Shown here piece after piece: positions 1 to 9,763 of a DNA stretch of 64,000 nucleotides. The position numbers and the translations under genes are program-made. The stretch is from Confluentibacter lentus (GTDB taxonomy: Bacteria; Bacteroidota; Bacteroidia; Flavobacteriales; Flavobacteriaceae): NCBI RefSeq assembly GCF_002806995.1, contig NZ_NIHE01000001.1, positions 310,001-374,000 of the forward strand, read 5' to 3'. Position 1 is the first letter of the stretch. Each line of letters opens with the position of its first letter. The notes beneath the pieces were generated by a model. The model searched no databases. It worked only from the letters and a program-made list of their open reading frames with translations, and was not told the origin of the DNA.

Positions 1-375
1 TTTAAAGCATTAATCAATGCGATTTGCTTTGGCTCTAAAAAAATTGTGGATAGATTTGAAGAAGAAGGTGTGCGTATCGATACCGTTATTGGTATTGGTG
101 GTGTGGCTAGAAAATCGCCTTTCATCATGCAAACCTTGGCAAATGTTTTAAATAAACCGATTAAAGTGGCGGAATCTGATCAAGCACCCGCTTTGGGAGC
201 AGCGATTTATGCAGCAGTAGCAGCAGGCATTTACCCGAACGTTATTGAAGCCAGTAAACACATGGGAAGCGATTTTGAAGCAGAATATTTACCTGAAAAC
301 GATAAAATTGAAGATTACAAAGTGCTTATGGATTCCTATTCAGAATTAAGTGCTTTTATTGAATCCGTAAACTAA
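1..375 (+). CDS. araB: Ribulokinase (FGGY kinase), C-terminal end only
   Basis: This is the 3' end of a carbohydrate kinase that phosphorylates L-ribulose in the arabinose isomerase pathway. The reading frame is open from base 1 to the TAA at 373-375, so the gene enters from the left edge. Visible are the C-terminal ATPase-fold motifs of FGGY kinases: IGIGGVARKSPF, followed by the QAPALGAAIYAA helix. A GTG at 46 is an internal valine and not a start. The ribulokinase assignment rests mostly on the immediately downstream araD and araA, with an 8-base gap to araD. Family is certain; substrate is inferred from context. Confidence 0.9.
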   Translation, partial: FKALINAICFGSKKIVDRFEEEGVRIDTVIGIGGVARKSPFIMQTLANVLNKPIKVAESDQAPALGAAIYAAVAAGIYPNVIEASKHMGSDFEAEYLPENDKIEDYKVLMDSYSELSAFIESVN

Positions 376-383
376 TATTAAAC

Positions 384-1085
384 ATGAGTTCAAAATATAA
401 AGATTTAAAGCAAGAATGCTACGAAGCCAATATGCAATTGGACGCCTTAGGTTTGGTAGTCTATACTTTTGGAAATGTGAGTGCGGTTGATAGAAAAAAT
501 GGTGTTTTTGCCATCAAACCGAGTGGCGTGCCTTATGAGGTTTTAAAACCTGAAGACATTGTTATTTTAGATTTTGATAACAATATTATTGAAGGTACCA
601 TGCGACCTTCATCAGACACTAAAACACACTCCTATCTTTACAAACATTGGGAAGACATTGGTGGTATTGCGCATACGCATGCCACATATTCTTGTGCTTG
701 GGCACAATCGCAATTAGATATTCCTATTTTTGGAACGACTCACGCCGATCATTTAACATCTGATATTCCTTGTGCGCCGCCGATGAGCGACGATTTAATT
801 CAAGGAAATTACGAACATAATACGGGTATTCAAATTCTAGATTGTTTTAAAAACAAAGGCCTTTCTTATCAAGAAGTCGAAATGATTCTTATTGGAAACC
901 ATGGCCCTTTTGCTTGGGGAAAAAACGCTGCCAAAGCTGTATATAATAGTAAAGTGTTGGAAGTCGTTGCCGAAATGGCTTATTTAACCCGACAAATAAA
1001 TCCGAATGCCCCAAGACTTAAAGATTCATTAATCAAAAAACATTATGAGCGTAAACACGGAAAAAATTCCTATTACGGTCAATAA
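384..1085 (+). CDS. araD: L-ribulose-5-phosphate 4-epimerase
   Basis: Class II aldolase-family epimerase (233 aa) that converts L-ribulose-5-phosphate to D-xylulose-5-phosphate, the last arabinose-specific step before the pentose phosphate pathway. The zinc and catalytic residues are visible: D78 in the RPSSDTKTH motif, H97 and H99 in AHTHATY, and H173 in IGNHGPFAWG. All are shifted by two from the E. coli AraD positions. The length is normal for the family. It lies between araB and araA in a tight plus-strand operon. Confidence 0.95.
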   Translation: MSSKYKDLKQECYEANMQLDALGLVVYTFGNVSAVDRKNGVFAIKPSGVPYEVLKPEDIVILDFDNNIIEGTMRPSSDTKTHSYLYKHWEDIGGIAHTHATYSCAWAQSQLDIPIFGTTHADHLTSDIPCAPPMSDDLIQGNYEHNTGIQILDCFKNKGLSYQEVEMILIGNHGPFAWGKNAAKAVYNSKVLEVVAEMAYLTRQINPNAPRLKDSLIKKHYERKHGKNSYYGQ

Positions 1086-1110
1086 CTAACTATAATTCAA
1101 ACTATTAAAA

Positions 1111-2619
1111 ATGATAGATATATCTAAAAAAGAAATTTGGTTCGTCACAGGTAGTCAACATTTATACGGAGAAGAAACCTTAAAACAAGTCGCTTTAAAT
1201 TCTCAAGAAATTGTTAAAGGCTTAAATGCGACGTCTCATATTCCAGTAAAAATTGTTTTTAAACCTACCGTAAAAACCCCTAGTGAAATCACTAATATTT
1301 GCCAAGAAGCAAATGCTGAAAAAAATTGTATTGGTTTAATAACTTGGATGCATACCTTCTCCCCTGCTAAAATGTGGATTAATGGTTTAACTATTTTGAA
1401 CAAACCAATTTGCCATTTACACACACAATTTAATGCTGAAATTCCTTGGAAAACAATCGATATGGATTTTATGAATCTAAATCAGTCCGCTCACGGCGAT
1501 AGGGAATTTGGATATATCATGTCTAGAATGCGCAAAAAACGTAAAGTGGTTGTTGGTCATTGGCAAAGCGAACGCGTTCAGAAAAAATTAGGAATTTGGT
1601 CTCGTGTGGTATTAGGCTGGGATGATTTACAGAATTTGAAAGTTGCTAGATTTGGAGACAACATGCGTGAAGTTGCAGTAACCGATGGCGATAAAGTAGA
1701 AGCACAAATTCGTTTTGGCATGTCTGTTAATGGTTATGATTCTTCAGATATTGTAAAGCATATCGATAAAGTTTCAGAAAGCGATTTAAACAAATTATTG
1801 GAGGTTTACGAGTCTTCATACGACTTAACACCATCACTTAAAAAAGGCGGCGACAAAAGACAATCTTTAGTGGAAGCTGCTAAAATAGAATTAGGATTGC
1901 GTTCCTTTTTAGATGAAGGTGGATTTAAAGCATTTACAGATACTTTTGAAAATTTAGGTGCCTTAAAACAATTACCAGGCATCGCTGCACAACGTTTAAT
2001 GGCCGATGGTTACGGTTTTGCTGGAGAAGGCGATTGGAAAACAGCAGCTATGGTAAGAGCATTAAAAGTGATGAATTACGGCTTGGAAGGTGGCACGTCT
2101 TTTATGGAAGATTACACGTATCATTTCACACCTGAAAAATCATATGTATTAGGTTCTCACATGCTTGAAATTTGTCCGTCTATTACCGATGGAAAAACAT
2201 CATGTGAAGTACATCCGTTAGGCATTGGCGGTAAAGAAGATCCTGTGAGATTGGTATTTAATTCGCCTGCTGGTGATGCTATCAACGTATCGTTAGTTGA
2301 TATGGGCAACCGATTTAGATTGATTGTCAACGAAGTAGAAGCTGTAAAACCGATGGCAGATTTACCAAAACTTCCTGTTGCCAGAGTATTGTGGGATGCT
2401 AAACCCAATTTAGAAGTGGCAGCAACAGCTTGGATTTTGGCAGGTGGTGCACATCATACCGTTTACAGTCAAGCCATAACTACCGAATATATGGAAGATT
2501 TTGCCGATATTGCTGGTGTAGAATTATTGGTTATCGACAACAATACATCCGTAAGGGAATTTAAAGATAAAATCAATGCCAACGAAGCCTATTATAATAT
2601 GTTTCAGCATCGTTTATAA
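1111..2619 (+). CDS. araA: L-arabinose isomerase
   Basis: Converts L-arabinose to L-ribulose with Mn2+. The protein is 502 aa, the usual size. Its active-site residues fall exactly at the E. coli numbers: E306 (FAGEGDWK), E333 (FMEDYTYHF) and H350 ([10 protein letters not shown]), plus the C-terminal His pair H448/H449 ([11 protein letters not shown]). The 25-base leader is A/C-rich and contains TAACTAACTAT, like other sugar genes here. Cotranscription with araB and araD is inferred from spacing. Confidence 0.97.
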   Translation: MIDISKKEIWFVTGSQHLYGEETLKQVALNSQEIVKGLNATSHIPVKIVFKPTVKTPSEITNICQEANAEKNCIGLITWMHTFSPAKMWINGLTILNKPICHLHTQFNAEIPWKTIDMDFMNLNQSAHGDREFGYIMSRMRKKRKVVVGHWQSERVQKKLGIWSRVVLGWDDLQNLKVARFGDNMREVAVTDGDKVEAQIRFGMSVNGYDSSDIVKHIDKVSESDLNKLLEVYESSYDLTPSLKKGGDKRQSLVEAAKIELGLRSFLDEGGFKAFTDTFENLGALKQLPGIAAQRLMADGYGFAGEGDWKTAAMVRALKVMNYGLEGGTSFMEDYTYHFTPEKSYVLGSHMLEICPSITDGKTSCEVHPLGIGGKEDPVRLVFNSPAGDAINVSLVDMGNRFRLIVNEVEAVKPMADLPKLPVARVLWDAKPNLEVAATAWILAGGAHHTVYSQAITTEYMEDFADIAGVELLVIDNNTSVREFKDKINANEAYYNMFQHRL

Positions 2620-2645
2620 TTGTTTAACTAAAACACCACAAACAA

Positions 2646-3833
2646 ATGAGTACATTAAAGCGTAGTTTTTATGTAGTAACCTTAGTAGGCTTTGCCTTAT
2701 TAAGTATTCAATGTAAAAATGAAAAAAAAGCGGACACTAATATGACACCTGTCGAAGAAATGAAAAATTTAGTCACCATTACAAAAGAATCTTTTGGAAC
2801 AACAACAGATAGCATTGCTGTAGATAAATTCATTTTAAAAAATGAAAAAGGCATGGAAATAAGTATCATTACTTATGGAGGCATCATCACATCTTGGACA
2901 GCACCAGATAAAAATGGAGAATACAAGGATATTGTTTTAGGTTTTGATAGTATACACAAATATCAAATGCCGGGTGTGCCGTATTTTGGAGCTTTAATTG
3001 GTAGATTCGGTAACAGAATTGCAAATGCTAAGTTTTCATTGGATGGCACTGAATACACGTTGGCTGCCAACGATGGTAAAAACCATTTACATGGTGGTGT
3101 TAAAGGATTTGACAAAGTGGTTTGGACTGCTGCAGAAGAATCAACAGACAGCACAGCATCTTTAGTTCTAACCTATTTAAGTAAAGATATGGAAGAAGGT
3201 TACCCAGGTAATTTAGAGACCAAAGTAACTTATACGCTTAGTAATGATAATACGCTAGATGTTGTTTACGAAGCTACCACCGATAAAAAAACTATCGTAA
3301 ATCTGACCCAACATTCGTATTTTAATTTATCTGGTGATTTCTCTAAAACTATTTTAGATCATGAAATCACAATTAACTCAGATAAATTGGTTCCAGTTGA
3401 TGCTACTTTGATTCCAACTGGACAATTAACTGATGTTACAAATACACCTTTTGATTTTAGACAAGCCAAAACTATTGGTAAAGATATTGGCGTAAAAGAT
3501 GAACAGTTGAAAAGAGGTGGTGGTTACGATCATTGCTGGGTACTTAACAACCAAAATGAAGGCATGAGATTAGCTGCAACAGCTTACGACCCTACGAGCG
3601 GCAGATTATTAGAAATTGCTACTGATGAACCTGGCATTCAACTTTATACTGGTAATTTTTTAGATGGTACATTACCAAGTAAACAAGGTGGAACTTATGC
3701 TCACAGAACAGGTTTTTGTTTAGAAACACAACATTATCCAGATTCACCAAACCAAAAAGATTTCCCATCAGTTGTTTTAAGTCCGGGAGAAAATTACATG
3801 TCTAAAACTACTTTCAAATTTTCTGTAAAATAA
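2646..3833 (+). CDS. galM: Aldose 1-epimerase, predicted lipoprotein
   Basis: Mutarotase that interconverts alpha and beta anomers of aldoses and so feeds the correct anomer to the isomerase or transporter. GalM-family residues are present: His147/His149 (NHLHGG), His223 (TQHSYFNL) and catalytic Glu360 (LETQHYPDSPN). The N-terminus (hydrophobic segment 8-20 then SIQC at 20-23) looks like a lipoprotein signal, with Cys23 as the lipidated residue. The -1 Gln is atypical. The enzyme therefore probably acts in the periplasm or at the membrane, next to the downstream symporter. 395 aa, long for GalM because of the roughly 45-residue leader and linker. Confidence 0.92.
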   Translation: MSTLKRSFYVVTLVGFALLSIQCKNEKKADTNMTPVEEMKNLVTITKESFGTTTDSIAVDKFILKNEKGMEISIITYGGIITSWTAPDKNGEYKDIVLGFDSIHKYQMPGVPYFGALIGRFGNRIANAKFSLDGTEYTLAANDGKNHLHGGVKGFDKVVWTAAEESTDSTASLVLTYLSKDMEEGYPGNLETKVTYTLSNDNTLDVVYEATTDKKTIVNLTQHSYFNLSGDFSKTILDHEITINSDKLVPVDATLIPTGQLTDVTNTPFDFRQAKTIGKDIGVKDEQLKRGGGYDHCWVLNNQNEGMRLAATAYDPTSGRLLEIATDEPGIQLYTGNFLDGTLPSKQGGTYAHRTGFCLETQHYPDSPNQKDFPSVVLSPGENYMSKTTFKFSVK

Positions 3834-3894
3834 AAAGAATTAAGGACGTATATTGCCGACTTTTATACTAACTAACCAATAAAATAAATAAATT

Positions 3895-5460
3895 ATGGGA
3901 ATTATATCTTTTGCTGCTTTCACTTTGCTAGTTGCTGTTATTGCATGGTGGTCTACTCGAAAAACTGATGAGAATACCTCAGACGGCTATTTTTTAGGAG
4001 GAAGAAGTTTAACTGGCCCTGTCATCGCTGGCTCTTTATTACTTACCAATCTATCAACCGAACAAATTGTAGGCATGAATGGTGTGTCATTTAGAGATGG
4101 TCTGCCCATTATGGCATATGAAGTTGTTGCTGCCATAGCTATGGTTTTTACAGCTTTTGTATTACTTCCCAAATACTTAAAAGTAGGTATAGCGACCATA
4201 CCTCAATTTCTTGAAAAAAGATATGGTAAAACTACCAAAACTATAGTATCACTTTTATTTTTATTAGGATATGCCATCTCCATGCTTCCAACCGTTTTAT
4301 ATTCTGGGGCATTAGCTATAAATAGTATGTTTGATATTCCCCAAATGCTAGGAATGGAACCCATACCTGCGCTTTGGGTTACCGTTTGGGCTATTGGCAT
4401 CATAGGCGGTATTTATGCTATTTTTGGAGGATTAAAAGCAGTTGCTGTGTCCGATTCCATTAATGCCATAGGTTTAATTATAGGTGGTTCTTTAATTCCT
4501 ATTTTTGGATTGATGTATATTGGTGATGGTAATGTATTTACTGGATTGCATACATTAACTACTGCTTTACCTGAAAAGTTTGTTATTATTGGAGGCCCAG
4601 ATTCTGATGTGCCTTTCTGGACATTGTTTACAGGTATGATTATAGTAAATTTTTATTATTGGGGAACTAATCAAGCGATTATACAAAGAGCGCTTGGTGC
4701 CAAAAACTTAAAAGAAGGTCAAAAGGGATTATTATTAGCCGCTTTTATTAAAATATTAGGACCTTTTATAGTGGTTCTACCAGGTATTATAGCTTTTTAT
4801 ATTTTTAATGGTGATATCCCGAATGCCGATGAGGCTTACCCCATGTTGGTAAAAAGAGTACTTCCAGCGGCCTTTATAGGTTTCTTTGCTGCTGTTCTTT
4901 TCGGAGCTATTTTGAGTTCTTTCAACAGTGCTTTGAATAGTTCTGTAACGTTGTTTGGACTTGATTTTTATAAAGAATACATTAATAAAGATGCTTCTGA
5001 AAGACAAACCGTAAAAGCGGGTAAAATATTCGGAGCTGTTTTAGGCATTTTCTCGATGGCCATTGCACCTTTGTTATATGGTGTAGAAGGTGGCGTTTTC
5101 ACCTATCTTCAGGAATTAAATGGAACGCATAGTGTGCCGATTTTAGCCATTGTAATCGTTGGTATTTTTTCAAAGAGAGTTACCGGAAAGGCTGCCAATT
5201 TAGCTATTGTATTTAGTGCTGTTACTTATTTAATTACTTTATATGTGATTAAACCAGACATTAGCTTCTTGCATCTTATGGGTATCTTATTTGTTTTAAC
5301 TATAGCACTGATGTACATTATTAGCTACTTCAAACCAAGAGAAACCGATTTCTTTGATGAATATACTAAGCAAGTAGATATTTCCCCTTGGAAATATTTA
5401 AAACCTGTTGGTTATGCTATTTGTGCTCTTGTTGTTTTACTTTATATATATCTTTCTTAG
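3895..5460 (+). CDS. Sodium:solute symporter (SGLT-like), probable arabinose importer
   Basis: A 521-aa polytopic protein of the SSS family (about 13-14 membrane segments). It has the family motifs: an N-terminal segment followed by DGYFLGGRSLTG, the unwound TM1 (LLTNLSTEQIVGMNG), and FGAILSSFNSALNSSVTLFGLDFYKEY in the mid-C-terminal half. Similar proteins import sugars with Na+. It ends the arabinose operon, so L-arabinose is the likely substrate by context only. The leader carries ACTAACTAACCAAT, a motif type also seen before the fucP and gntP genes of this window. Confidence 0.88.
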   Translation: MGIISFAAFTLLVAVIAWWSTRKTDENTSDGYFLGGRSLTGPVIAGSLLLTNLSTEQIVGMNGVSFRDGLPIMAYEVVAAIAMVFTAFVLLPKYLKVGIATIPQFLEKRYGKTTKTIVSLLFLLGYAISMLPTVLYSGALAINSMFDIPQMLGMEPIPALWVTVWAIGIIGGIYAIFGGLKAVAVSDSINAIGLIIGGSLIPIFGLMYIGDGNVFTGLHTLTTALPEKFVIIGGPDSDVPFWTLFTGMIIVNFYYWGTNQAIIQRALGAKNLKEGQKGLLLAAFIKILGPFIVVLPGIIAFYIFNGDIPNADEAYPMLVKRVLPAAFIGFFAAVLFGAILSSFNSALNSSVTLFGLDFYKEYINKDASERQTVKAGKIFGAVLGIFSMAIAPLLYGVEGGVFTYLQELNGTHSVPILAIVIVGIFSKRVTGKAANLAIVFSAVTYLITLYVIKPDISFLHLMGILFVLTIALMYIISYFKPRETDFFDEYTKQVDISPWKYLKPVGYAICALVVLLYIYLS

Positions 5461-5487
5461 AAGATTATTTAATAAAATATTCGGCAT

Positions 5488-5523
5488 AAAAAAGCCTTTA
5501 ATTTTAAAATTAAAGGCTTTTTT
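5488..5523. terminator. Bidirectional rho-independent terminator
   Basis: A near-perfect palindrome with stem AAGCCTTTAATTTT / AAAATTAAAGGCTT is flanked by A-runs on the left and T-runs on the right. It lies between the convergent ends of the symporter gene (+) and the mutarotase gene (-), so it can terminate both operons. Confidence 0.9.
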
Positions 5524-5542
5524 ATATTTTAAACTTATTCAG

Positions 5543-5878
5543 TTATAACTTAAAAATCCTATCTAAAAGAAGCCATTTTTCATCTTCACTAGCCATTGGG
5601 ACTTTTTGCTGATAGTTCCACATAAGTGTTTCCCATTCCTGTACTTTAGGGTTATTGGCATCCATTTCTGCCTTTTTCTGGAATGAAAAAGTCTCGTTGA
5701 CTTCCATAATCATAAACAACCTATTGCCGTTATTATAGATTTCCATATTAATTATTCCCGAATCTTTTATACTTTTTATGATTTCTGGCCATACCTTTTT
5801 ATGATATGCTTTATATTCTGTTATTAGTTTTTCATCATCTTTCAAATCACAGAACAAATAATATTTTTTAGTTCCCAT
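5543..5878 (-). CDS. L-rhamnose/L-fucose mutarotase (RhaM family)
   Basis: A 111-aa protein of the RhaM (DUF718) family of 6-deoxysugar mutarotases. It carries the conserved AYHKKVWPEI motif with His26, which corresponds to the E. coli RhaM catalytic His, followed by MEIYNNGNRLFMIMEV and a C-terminal DRIFKL. In bacteria using oxidative L-fucose catabolism a member of this family is the L-fucose mutarotase. The neighbouring FucP and fucose dehydrogenase make that the likely substrate here. It overlaps the 3' end of the fucP gene by 11 bases, so the two are probably translationally coupled. It is the last gene of the operon. Confidence 0.88.
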   Translation of the reverse strand: MGTKKYYLFCDLKDDEKLITEYKAYHKKVWPEIIKSIKDSGIINMEIYNNGNRLFMIMEVNETFSFQKKAEMDANNPKVQEWETLMWNYQQKVPMASEDEKWLLLDRIFKL

Positions 5879-7199
5879 GGCTTTTAAATATATTCTTATA
5901 TACCATCATACCATAATATCCAACAATTAAAAAACAAATGGATGGCAGCAAAAAAGAGAAATTAACTTCTGGAACTCCTAAAATAAGCGTATCGGTATAA
6001 CCTATACCACCTATATCCAAGATCAATCCTTGTAACGTTGGCATCAGTGCACCACCAACAATAGCCATGACTAAAAAGGCGGCACCAAATTTAGCATCTT
6101 CACCCTGTCCTTCTAAAGCAATACCGTAAATTGTTGGGAACATGATAGACATAAAAAATGATATACCAACCAAGGCATATAATCCAATCATCCCAGTGAC
6201 AAAAATAGTAACCATTGTACAAACCAAAGCACCTACTGAAAAATAAAACAACAATCTCCCACTATTAATATATTTCAACAAAGCAGTACCTATCCATCTA
6301 CCAACTAGAAAAATAACTAAAGCCGCAATGCCATAAGAAACTGCCGATTGATTATCAATACCAATGGATTCAGCATATTGATATAAATAGGTCCAACACA
6401 TAATTTGCGCCCCTACATAAAATGCCTGAGCAATAACCCCCCATACAAATTTTTTGGATTTAAATAATCTACCAATAGATTGCCCTATGTGAACCTTGGC
6501 TTCTTGATCTTTGTTTTGCGGCATTTTTATTAATGCTATTAACACGAAAAAGCCAATAACAACCAAACCTAATAACACATAAGGATTACGGATTATTTGT
6601 AAATCTGAGGTACGAACTGTTGCTTTTGCCGTTTCACTTAATGTTTCGTAAACGGAAGCTCCATCCGCATTTAAATCGTCCGATTGTAAAAATCCTAAGA
6701 TGAATTTTTGTGCAATTATTAATCCGCCTAAAGCCCCTATTGGATTGAATGCCTGAGCCAGATTAAGACGTTGGGTAGCTGTTGCTTCGTCCCCCATGGA
6801 CAATATGTATGGATTGGCCGTGGTTTCTAAAAATGCCAATCCGAATGTTAAAATGTACAACGCTGCCAAGAAAAAACCAAAGGCTTCAAATTTTGCAGCA
6901 GGATAAAATAGCAATGCACCAAAAGCATATAAAGCCAATCCTAACAAAACCCCTTTTTTATAAGAATATTTATTTACAAAAATAGCTGCTGGTAAAGCCA
7001 TGGTAAAATAACCGCCATAAAAAGCCATTTGAACTAAGGATGCTTGAAAATTATCCAGTTCTAATACTTTTTTAAAAGCCGAAACCATGGGGTTGGTAAT
7101 ATCGTTAGCAAAACCCCAAAGTGCAAAAAGCGAGGTGATTAAAATAAACGGTAAAATAATAGATTTAGCAACAACGGGGATTTTGGTTGTTTTATTCAT
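5868..7199 (-). CDS. fucP: L-fucose:H+ symporter (MFS, FucP family)
   Basis: A 443-aa major facilitator permease with 12 predicted helices. It has the FucP signatures FALWGFANDITNPMV (Asp33) and FLETTANPYI (Glu125). These match the proton/sugar-coupling Asp46 and Glu135 of E. coli FucP by motif. Its role is uptake of L-fucose. Encoded between the mutarotase and fucose dehydrogenase genes, which supports fucose over glucose or galactose, the other substrates of this subfamily. Its leader (bases 7200-7240) is rich in AACTAAC-type repeats. Confidence 0.9.
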   Translation of the reverse strand: MNKTTKIPVVAKSIILPFILITSLFALWGFANDITNPMVSAFKKVLELDNFQASLVQMAFYGGYFTMALPAAIFVNKYSYKKGVLLGLALYAFGALLFYPAAKFEAFGFFLAALYILTFGLAFLETTANPYILSMGDEATATQRLNLAQAFNPIGALGGLIIAQKFILGFLQSDDLNADGASVYETLSETAKATVRTSDLQIIRNPYVLLGLVVIGFFVLIALIKMPQNKDQEAKVHIGQSIGRLFKSKKFVWGVIAQAFYVGAQIMCWTYLYQYAESIGIDNQSAVSYGIAALVIFLVGRWIGTALLKYINSGRLLFYFSVGALVCTMVTIFVTGMIGLYALVGISFFMSIMFPTIYGIALEGQGEDAKFGAAFLVMAIVGGALMPTLQGLILDIGGIGYTDTLILGVPEVNFSFLLPSICFLIVGYYGMMVYKNIFKSHGN

Positions 7200-7240
7200 A
7201 GTAGTTTAGTTAGTTAATTGGTTTAGTGGTGTTGGTAACA

Positions 7241-8032
7241 TTATTCTGTTAATAATGAACGGTCTAAATGGACATAGCCCCCATCAACAGTTATAAATTG
7301 TCCTGTGGTGTGTGATGACCTATCGGAAATGGCAAATAAACAAGTATCCGCTATTTCCTGTGGTGTGGTCATTCTATTTTCCAATGGAATTTTCTTGACA
7401 ATGGCTTGTAATTTTTCTTGACCATTTTCCAAGGTTTTAATCCAGGTATCGTAGGCTGGTGTCCAACTTTCAGCAATAATGATGGCATTGACGCGAATGC
7501 TGTCTTTAATTAAATCTACCGCCCATTCCCTGGTGAGTCCTAAAATACCGCCTTTTGAAGCAGCGTATCCGGAGGTTCTCCCTTGTCCTGTAAGTGCTAC
7601 TTTAGAACCTATGTTCAATATATTCCCTTTAGATTTTTTGATGTAAGGCAAACAATATTTCGTCATAGCAAAAAAGCTAACAAGGTTCAGTTGCAAGGAA
7701 TCAATAAACTCCTGAATCGATGCATCTAATCCTGCGCCATCATTCACCCCAACGTTATTAATCAAGGCATCAATACGACCATATTTTTCTCCTATGATTT
7801 TTGCTGCCCTTTCAATCTCTTGTGGATTTTTCAAATCTGTTTTAACAAAAAGCGCATCAATACCTTTGTCTTTCAATTCTTTTTCATATCCATAACCACG
7901 ATCGTTTCGACAAACAATGACCGGAATGGCACCCTCATTTGCCAAGGATTGTACAATCGTTTCACCTATACTACCTTTTATTCCTGCTGCGCCCGTTACA
8001 ACGACTACTTTATCTTTTAAATATAAATCCAT
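7241..8032 (-). CDS. L-fucose dehydrogenase (SDR family)
   Basis: Short-chain dehydrogenase (263 aa) that should oxidise L-fucose to L-fuconolactone with NAD(P)+. The Rossmann glycine motif is at TGAAGIKGSIG (13-23) and the catalytic triad is S143, Y156, K160. The C-terminal half (GRTSGYAASKGG, LTREWAVDL, TPAYDTWI, SSHTTGQFITVDGGYVHLDRSLL) strongly resembles characterised Burkholderia-type L-fucose dehydrogenases from memory. It lies four bases downstream of the lactonase gene end. Substrate confidence is good because all neighbours belong to the same pathway. Confidence 0.85.
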   Translation of the reverse strand: MDLYLKDKVVVVTGAAGIKGSIGETIVQSLANEGAIPVIVCRNDRGYGYEKELKDKGIDALFVKTDLKNPQEIERAAKIIGEKYGRIDALINNVGVNDGAGLDASIQEFIDSLQLNLVSFFAMTKYCLPYIKKSKGNILNIGSKVALTGQGRTSGYAASKGGILGLTREWAVDLIKDSIRVNAIIIAESWTPAYDTWIKTLENGQEKLQAIVKKIPLENRMTTPQEIADTCLFAISDRSSHTTGQFITVDGGYVHLDRSLLTE

Positions 8033-8036
8033 ATCA

Positions 8037-8864
8037 TTAGAGATTATAAAAATTTATGGCATTGGTTCCCATAATTTGTGCTTGTTCACTGGAACTTAAT
8101 GTTGATATAAAATTTGTGACTAAACTCTTTACTTTTGAATAGTTTCCAGCCACCAAACATACGGGCCAATCGGAACCAAACATTAATCGTTCTGCACCAA
8201 AAGCTTCTAAAACCAATTCCATGTATGGCTTGATTTGTTCTGGTGTCCATAGCTTATAATCGGCTTCAGTAATCATTCCAGAAAGTTTGCAAGTCACATT
8301 TTCATACTTGGCAACTTCCTTCATTAAAGTAGCCCAACCATCATAAAAACCATCTTTGATATAGGGTTTTGCAATGTGGTCTATCACAAATTTCTGATTC
8401 GGAAATTGCTTTACAAACTCTAAAGTGGCACCAAGTTGGTGTGGAAAAATTAATATATCATAAGTGAAATTAAATTTTTTCAACAAGGACATACCTATTA
8501 AAAATTGAGGGCGAAGCAAAAAATTAGGGTCGGTTTCTCCTTGAACCACATGGCGAAATCCTTTGAGTTTTTTGTATTGAGAATAGGTTTCTAAAGTAGT
8601 TTCAATAGTACTGCTTCGTAAATCGACCCAACCTACAACGCCTTTAATAAAATCATGTTCTGAGGCTAATTTCAATAGAAAATCCGTTTCAGCGAGCGTT
8701 TGATCTGCTTGAACGGCAACACAGCCATCAATGCCATGTTCTTTATAAACGACTTCTAAATCTGAAGGCATAAAATCCTTCCGAATAACAGCCATATTAT
8801 CATCTATCCATGCATGTTTTATAGGTTCGTAATACCAAAAATGTTGGTGACTATCTATAATCAT
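8037..8864 (-). CDS. L-fuconolactonase (amidohydrolase family)
   Basis: A 275-aa TIM-barrel amidohydrolase_2 protein predicted to hydrolyse L-fuconolactone to L-fuconate. Metal motif H6-x-H8 is in IIDSHQHFWYY. Other family blocks are GFRHVVQGE, FVIDHIAKP, CKLSGMITEAD and the C-terminal FGSDWPVC with the conserved Asp. The start codon overlaps the end of the upstream FAH-family hydrolase gene by four bases, a sign of coupling. Related lactonases act on rhamnonolactone or galactarolactone, so fuconate specificity is from context. Confidence 0.87.
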   Translation of the reverse strand: MIIDSHQHFWYYEPIKHAWIDDNMAVIRKDFMPSDLEVVYKEHGIDGCVAVQADQTLAETDFLLKLASEHDFIKGVVGWVDLRSSTIETTLETYSQYKKLKGFRHVVQGETDPNFLLRPQFLIGMSLLKKFNFTYDILIFPHQLGATLEFVKQFPNQKFVIDHIAKPYIKDGFYDGWATLMKEVAKYENVTCKLSGMITEADYKLWTPEQIKPYMELVLEAFGAERLMFGSDWPVCLVAGNYSKVKSLVTNFISTLSSSEQAQIMGTNAINFYNL

Positions 8865-9721
8865 TTTTCTTGATATGCTTTTACGTTTTGTCTTGAAACC
8901 CCTAATCCCTCAATGCCTAATTCCATAACATCGCCTGGTTTCAAATATAATGGAGGTTTTAAACCTAGTCCAACACCAAATGGCGTTCCTGTTGAAATCA
9001 CATCGCCTGGAAGCAAAGTCATAAACTGACTGATATAACTAATGGACGTTTCAATATTAAATATAAAATCGGATGTAGAGCTATCTTGCATGGTTTTGCC
9101 GTTTAGTTTTAACCACAGATTCAAGTTATTTGGGTCTTTTATTTCGTCAGTTGTGGCCAAAAATGGCCCTAATGGCGCAAATGTATCGCATCCTTTTCCT
9201 TTACACCATTGCCCTTCTCTTTCAATCTGAAAAGCACGCTCACTAATATCGTTATGCAATACATATCCGGCAATATGATCTATCACCTCATCTTTTGAAA
9301 TATAAGACGTTTTTTTGCCAATAACGACAGCCAACTCAACTTCCCAATCCGTTTTTTCACTTCCTTTTGGAATTATGACATCGTCATTTGGGCCAATGAT
9401 TGCTGTAGTAGATTTGAAAAACAACACAGGTTCGTTTGGAACTTTCATACCAGCTTCGGCAGCGTGTTGCGCATAATTTAAACCAATACAAAGAAGTTTT
9501 GATGGTCGACAAACTGGTGAACCTAAACGCGTTTCCTCAGAAATTGATGGACATTTAATTTCATTATCCTTTAACCATTTTTTTAATCGCTCAATGCCAT
9601 TAGTTTCAAAAAAAGTCTCATTATAATCTTCTCCAAAATTGGATACATCTATTTTAGTGCCATTCTCTAATTGAACGCCTGGTTTTTCCTTACCTACTTC
9701 TCCAAATCGTATTAATTTCAT
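8861..9721 (-). CDS. 2,4-diketo-3-deoxy-L-fuconate hydrolase (FAH family)
   Basis: Fumarylacetoacetate-hydrolase family member (286 aa) expected to split 2,4-diketo-3-deoxy-L-fuconate into pyruvate and L-lactate. The metal-binding acidic residues E127 and E129 (DWEVELAVVIG) and D158 (HNDISERAFQ) are present. So are the family phrases CIGLNYAQHAAEAG, KGCDTFAPLGP and GDVISTGTPFGVG. It sits between the lactonase and the keto-deoxy-fuconate dehydrogenase, exactly as the pathway predicts. The sequence alone cannot exclude a related acylpyruvate substrate. Confidence 0.86.
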   Translation of the reverse strand: MKLIRFGEVGKEKPGVQLENGTKIDVSNFGEDYNETFFETNGIERLKKWLKDNEIKCPSISEETRLGSPVCRPSKLLCIGLNYAQHAAEAGMKVPNEPVLFFKSTTAIIGPNDDVIIPKGSEKTDWEVELAVVIGKKTSYISKDEVIDHIAGYVLHNDISERAFQIEREGQWCKGKGCDTFAPLGPFLATTDEIKDPNNLNLWLKLNGKTMQDSSTSDFIFNIETSISYISQFMTLLPGDVISTGTPFGVGLGLKPPLYLKPGDVMELGIEGLGVSRQNVKAYQEK

Positions 9722-9763
9722 TTTTAGTTGTTTAATCGTTGATTCGTTTAATCGTTAATCGTA

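Noticed and set aside
46-375. A separate 109-aa protein starting at GTG 46
   Set aside because: The frame is open to base 1 and encodes kinase sequence before the GTG, so this is the end of the ribulokinase gene.
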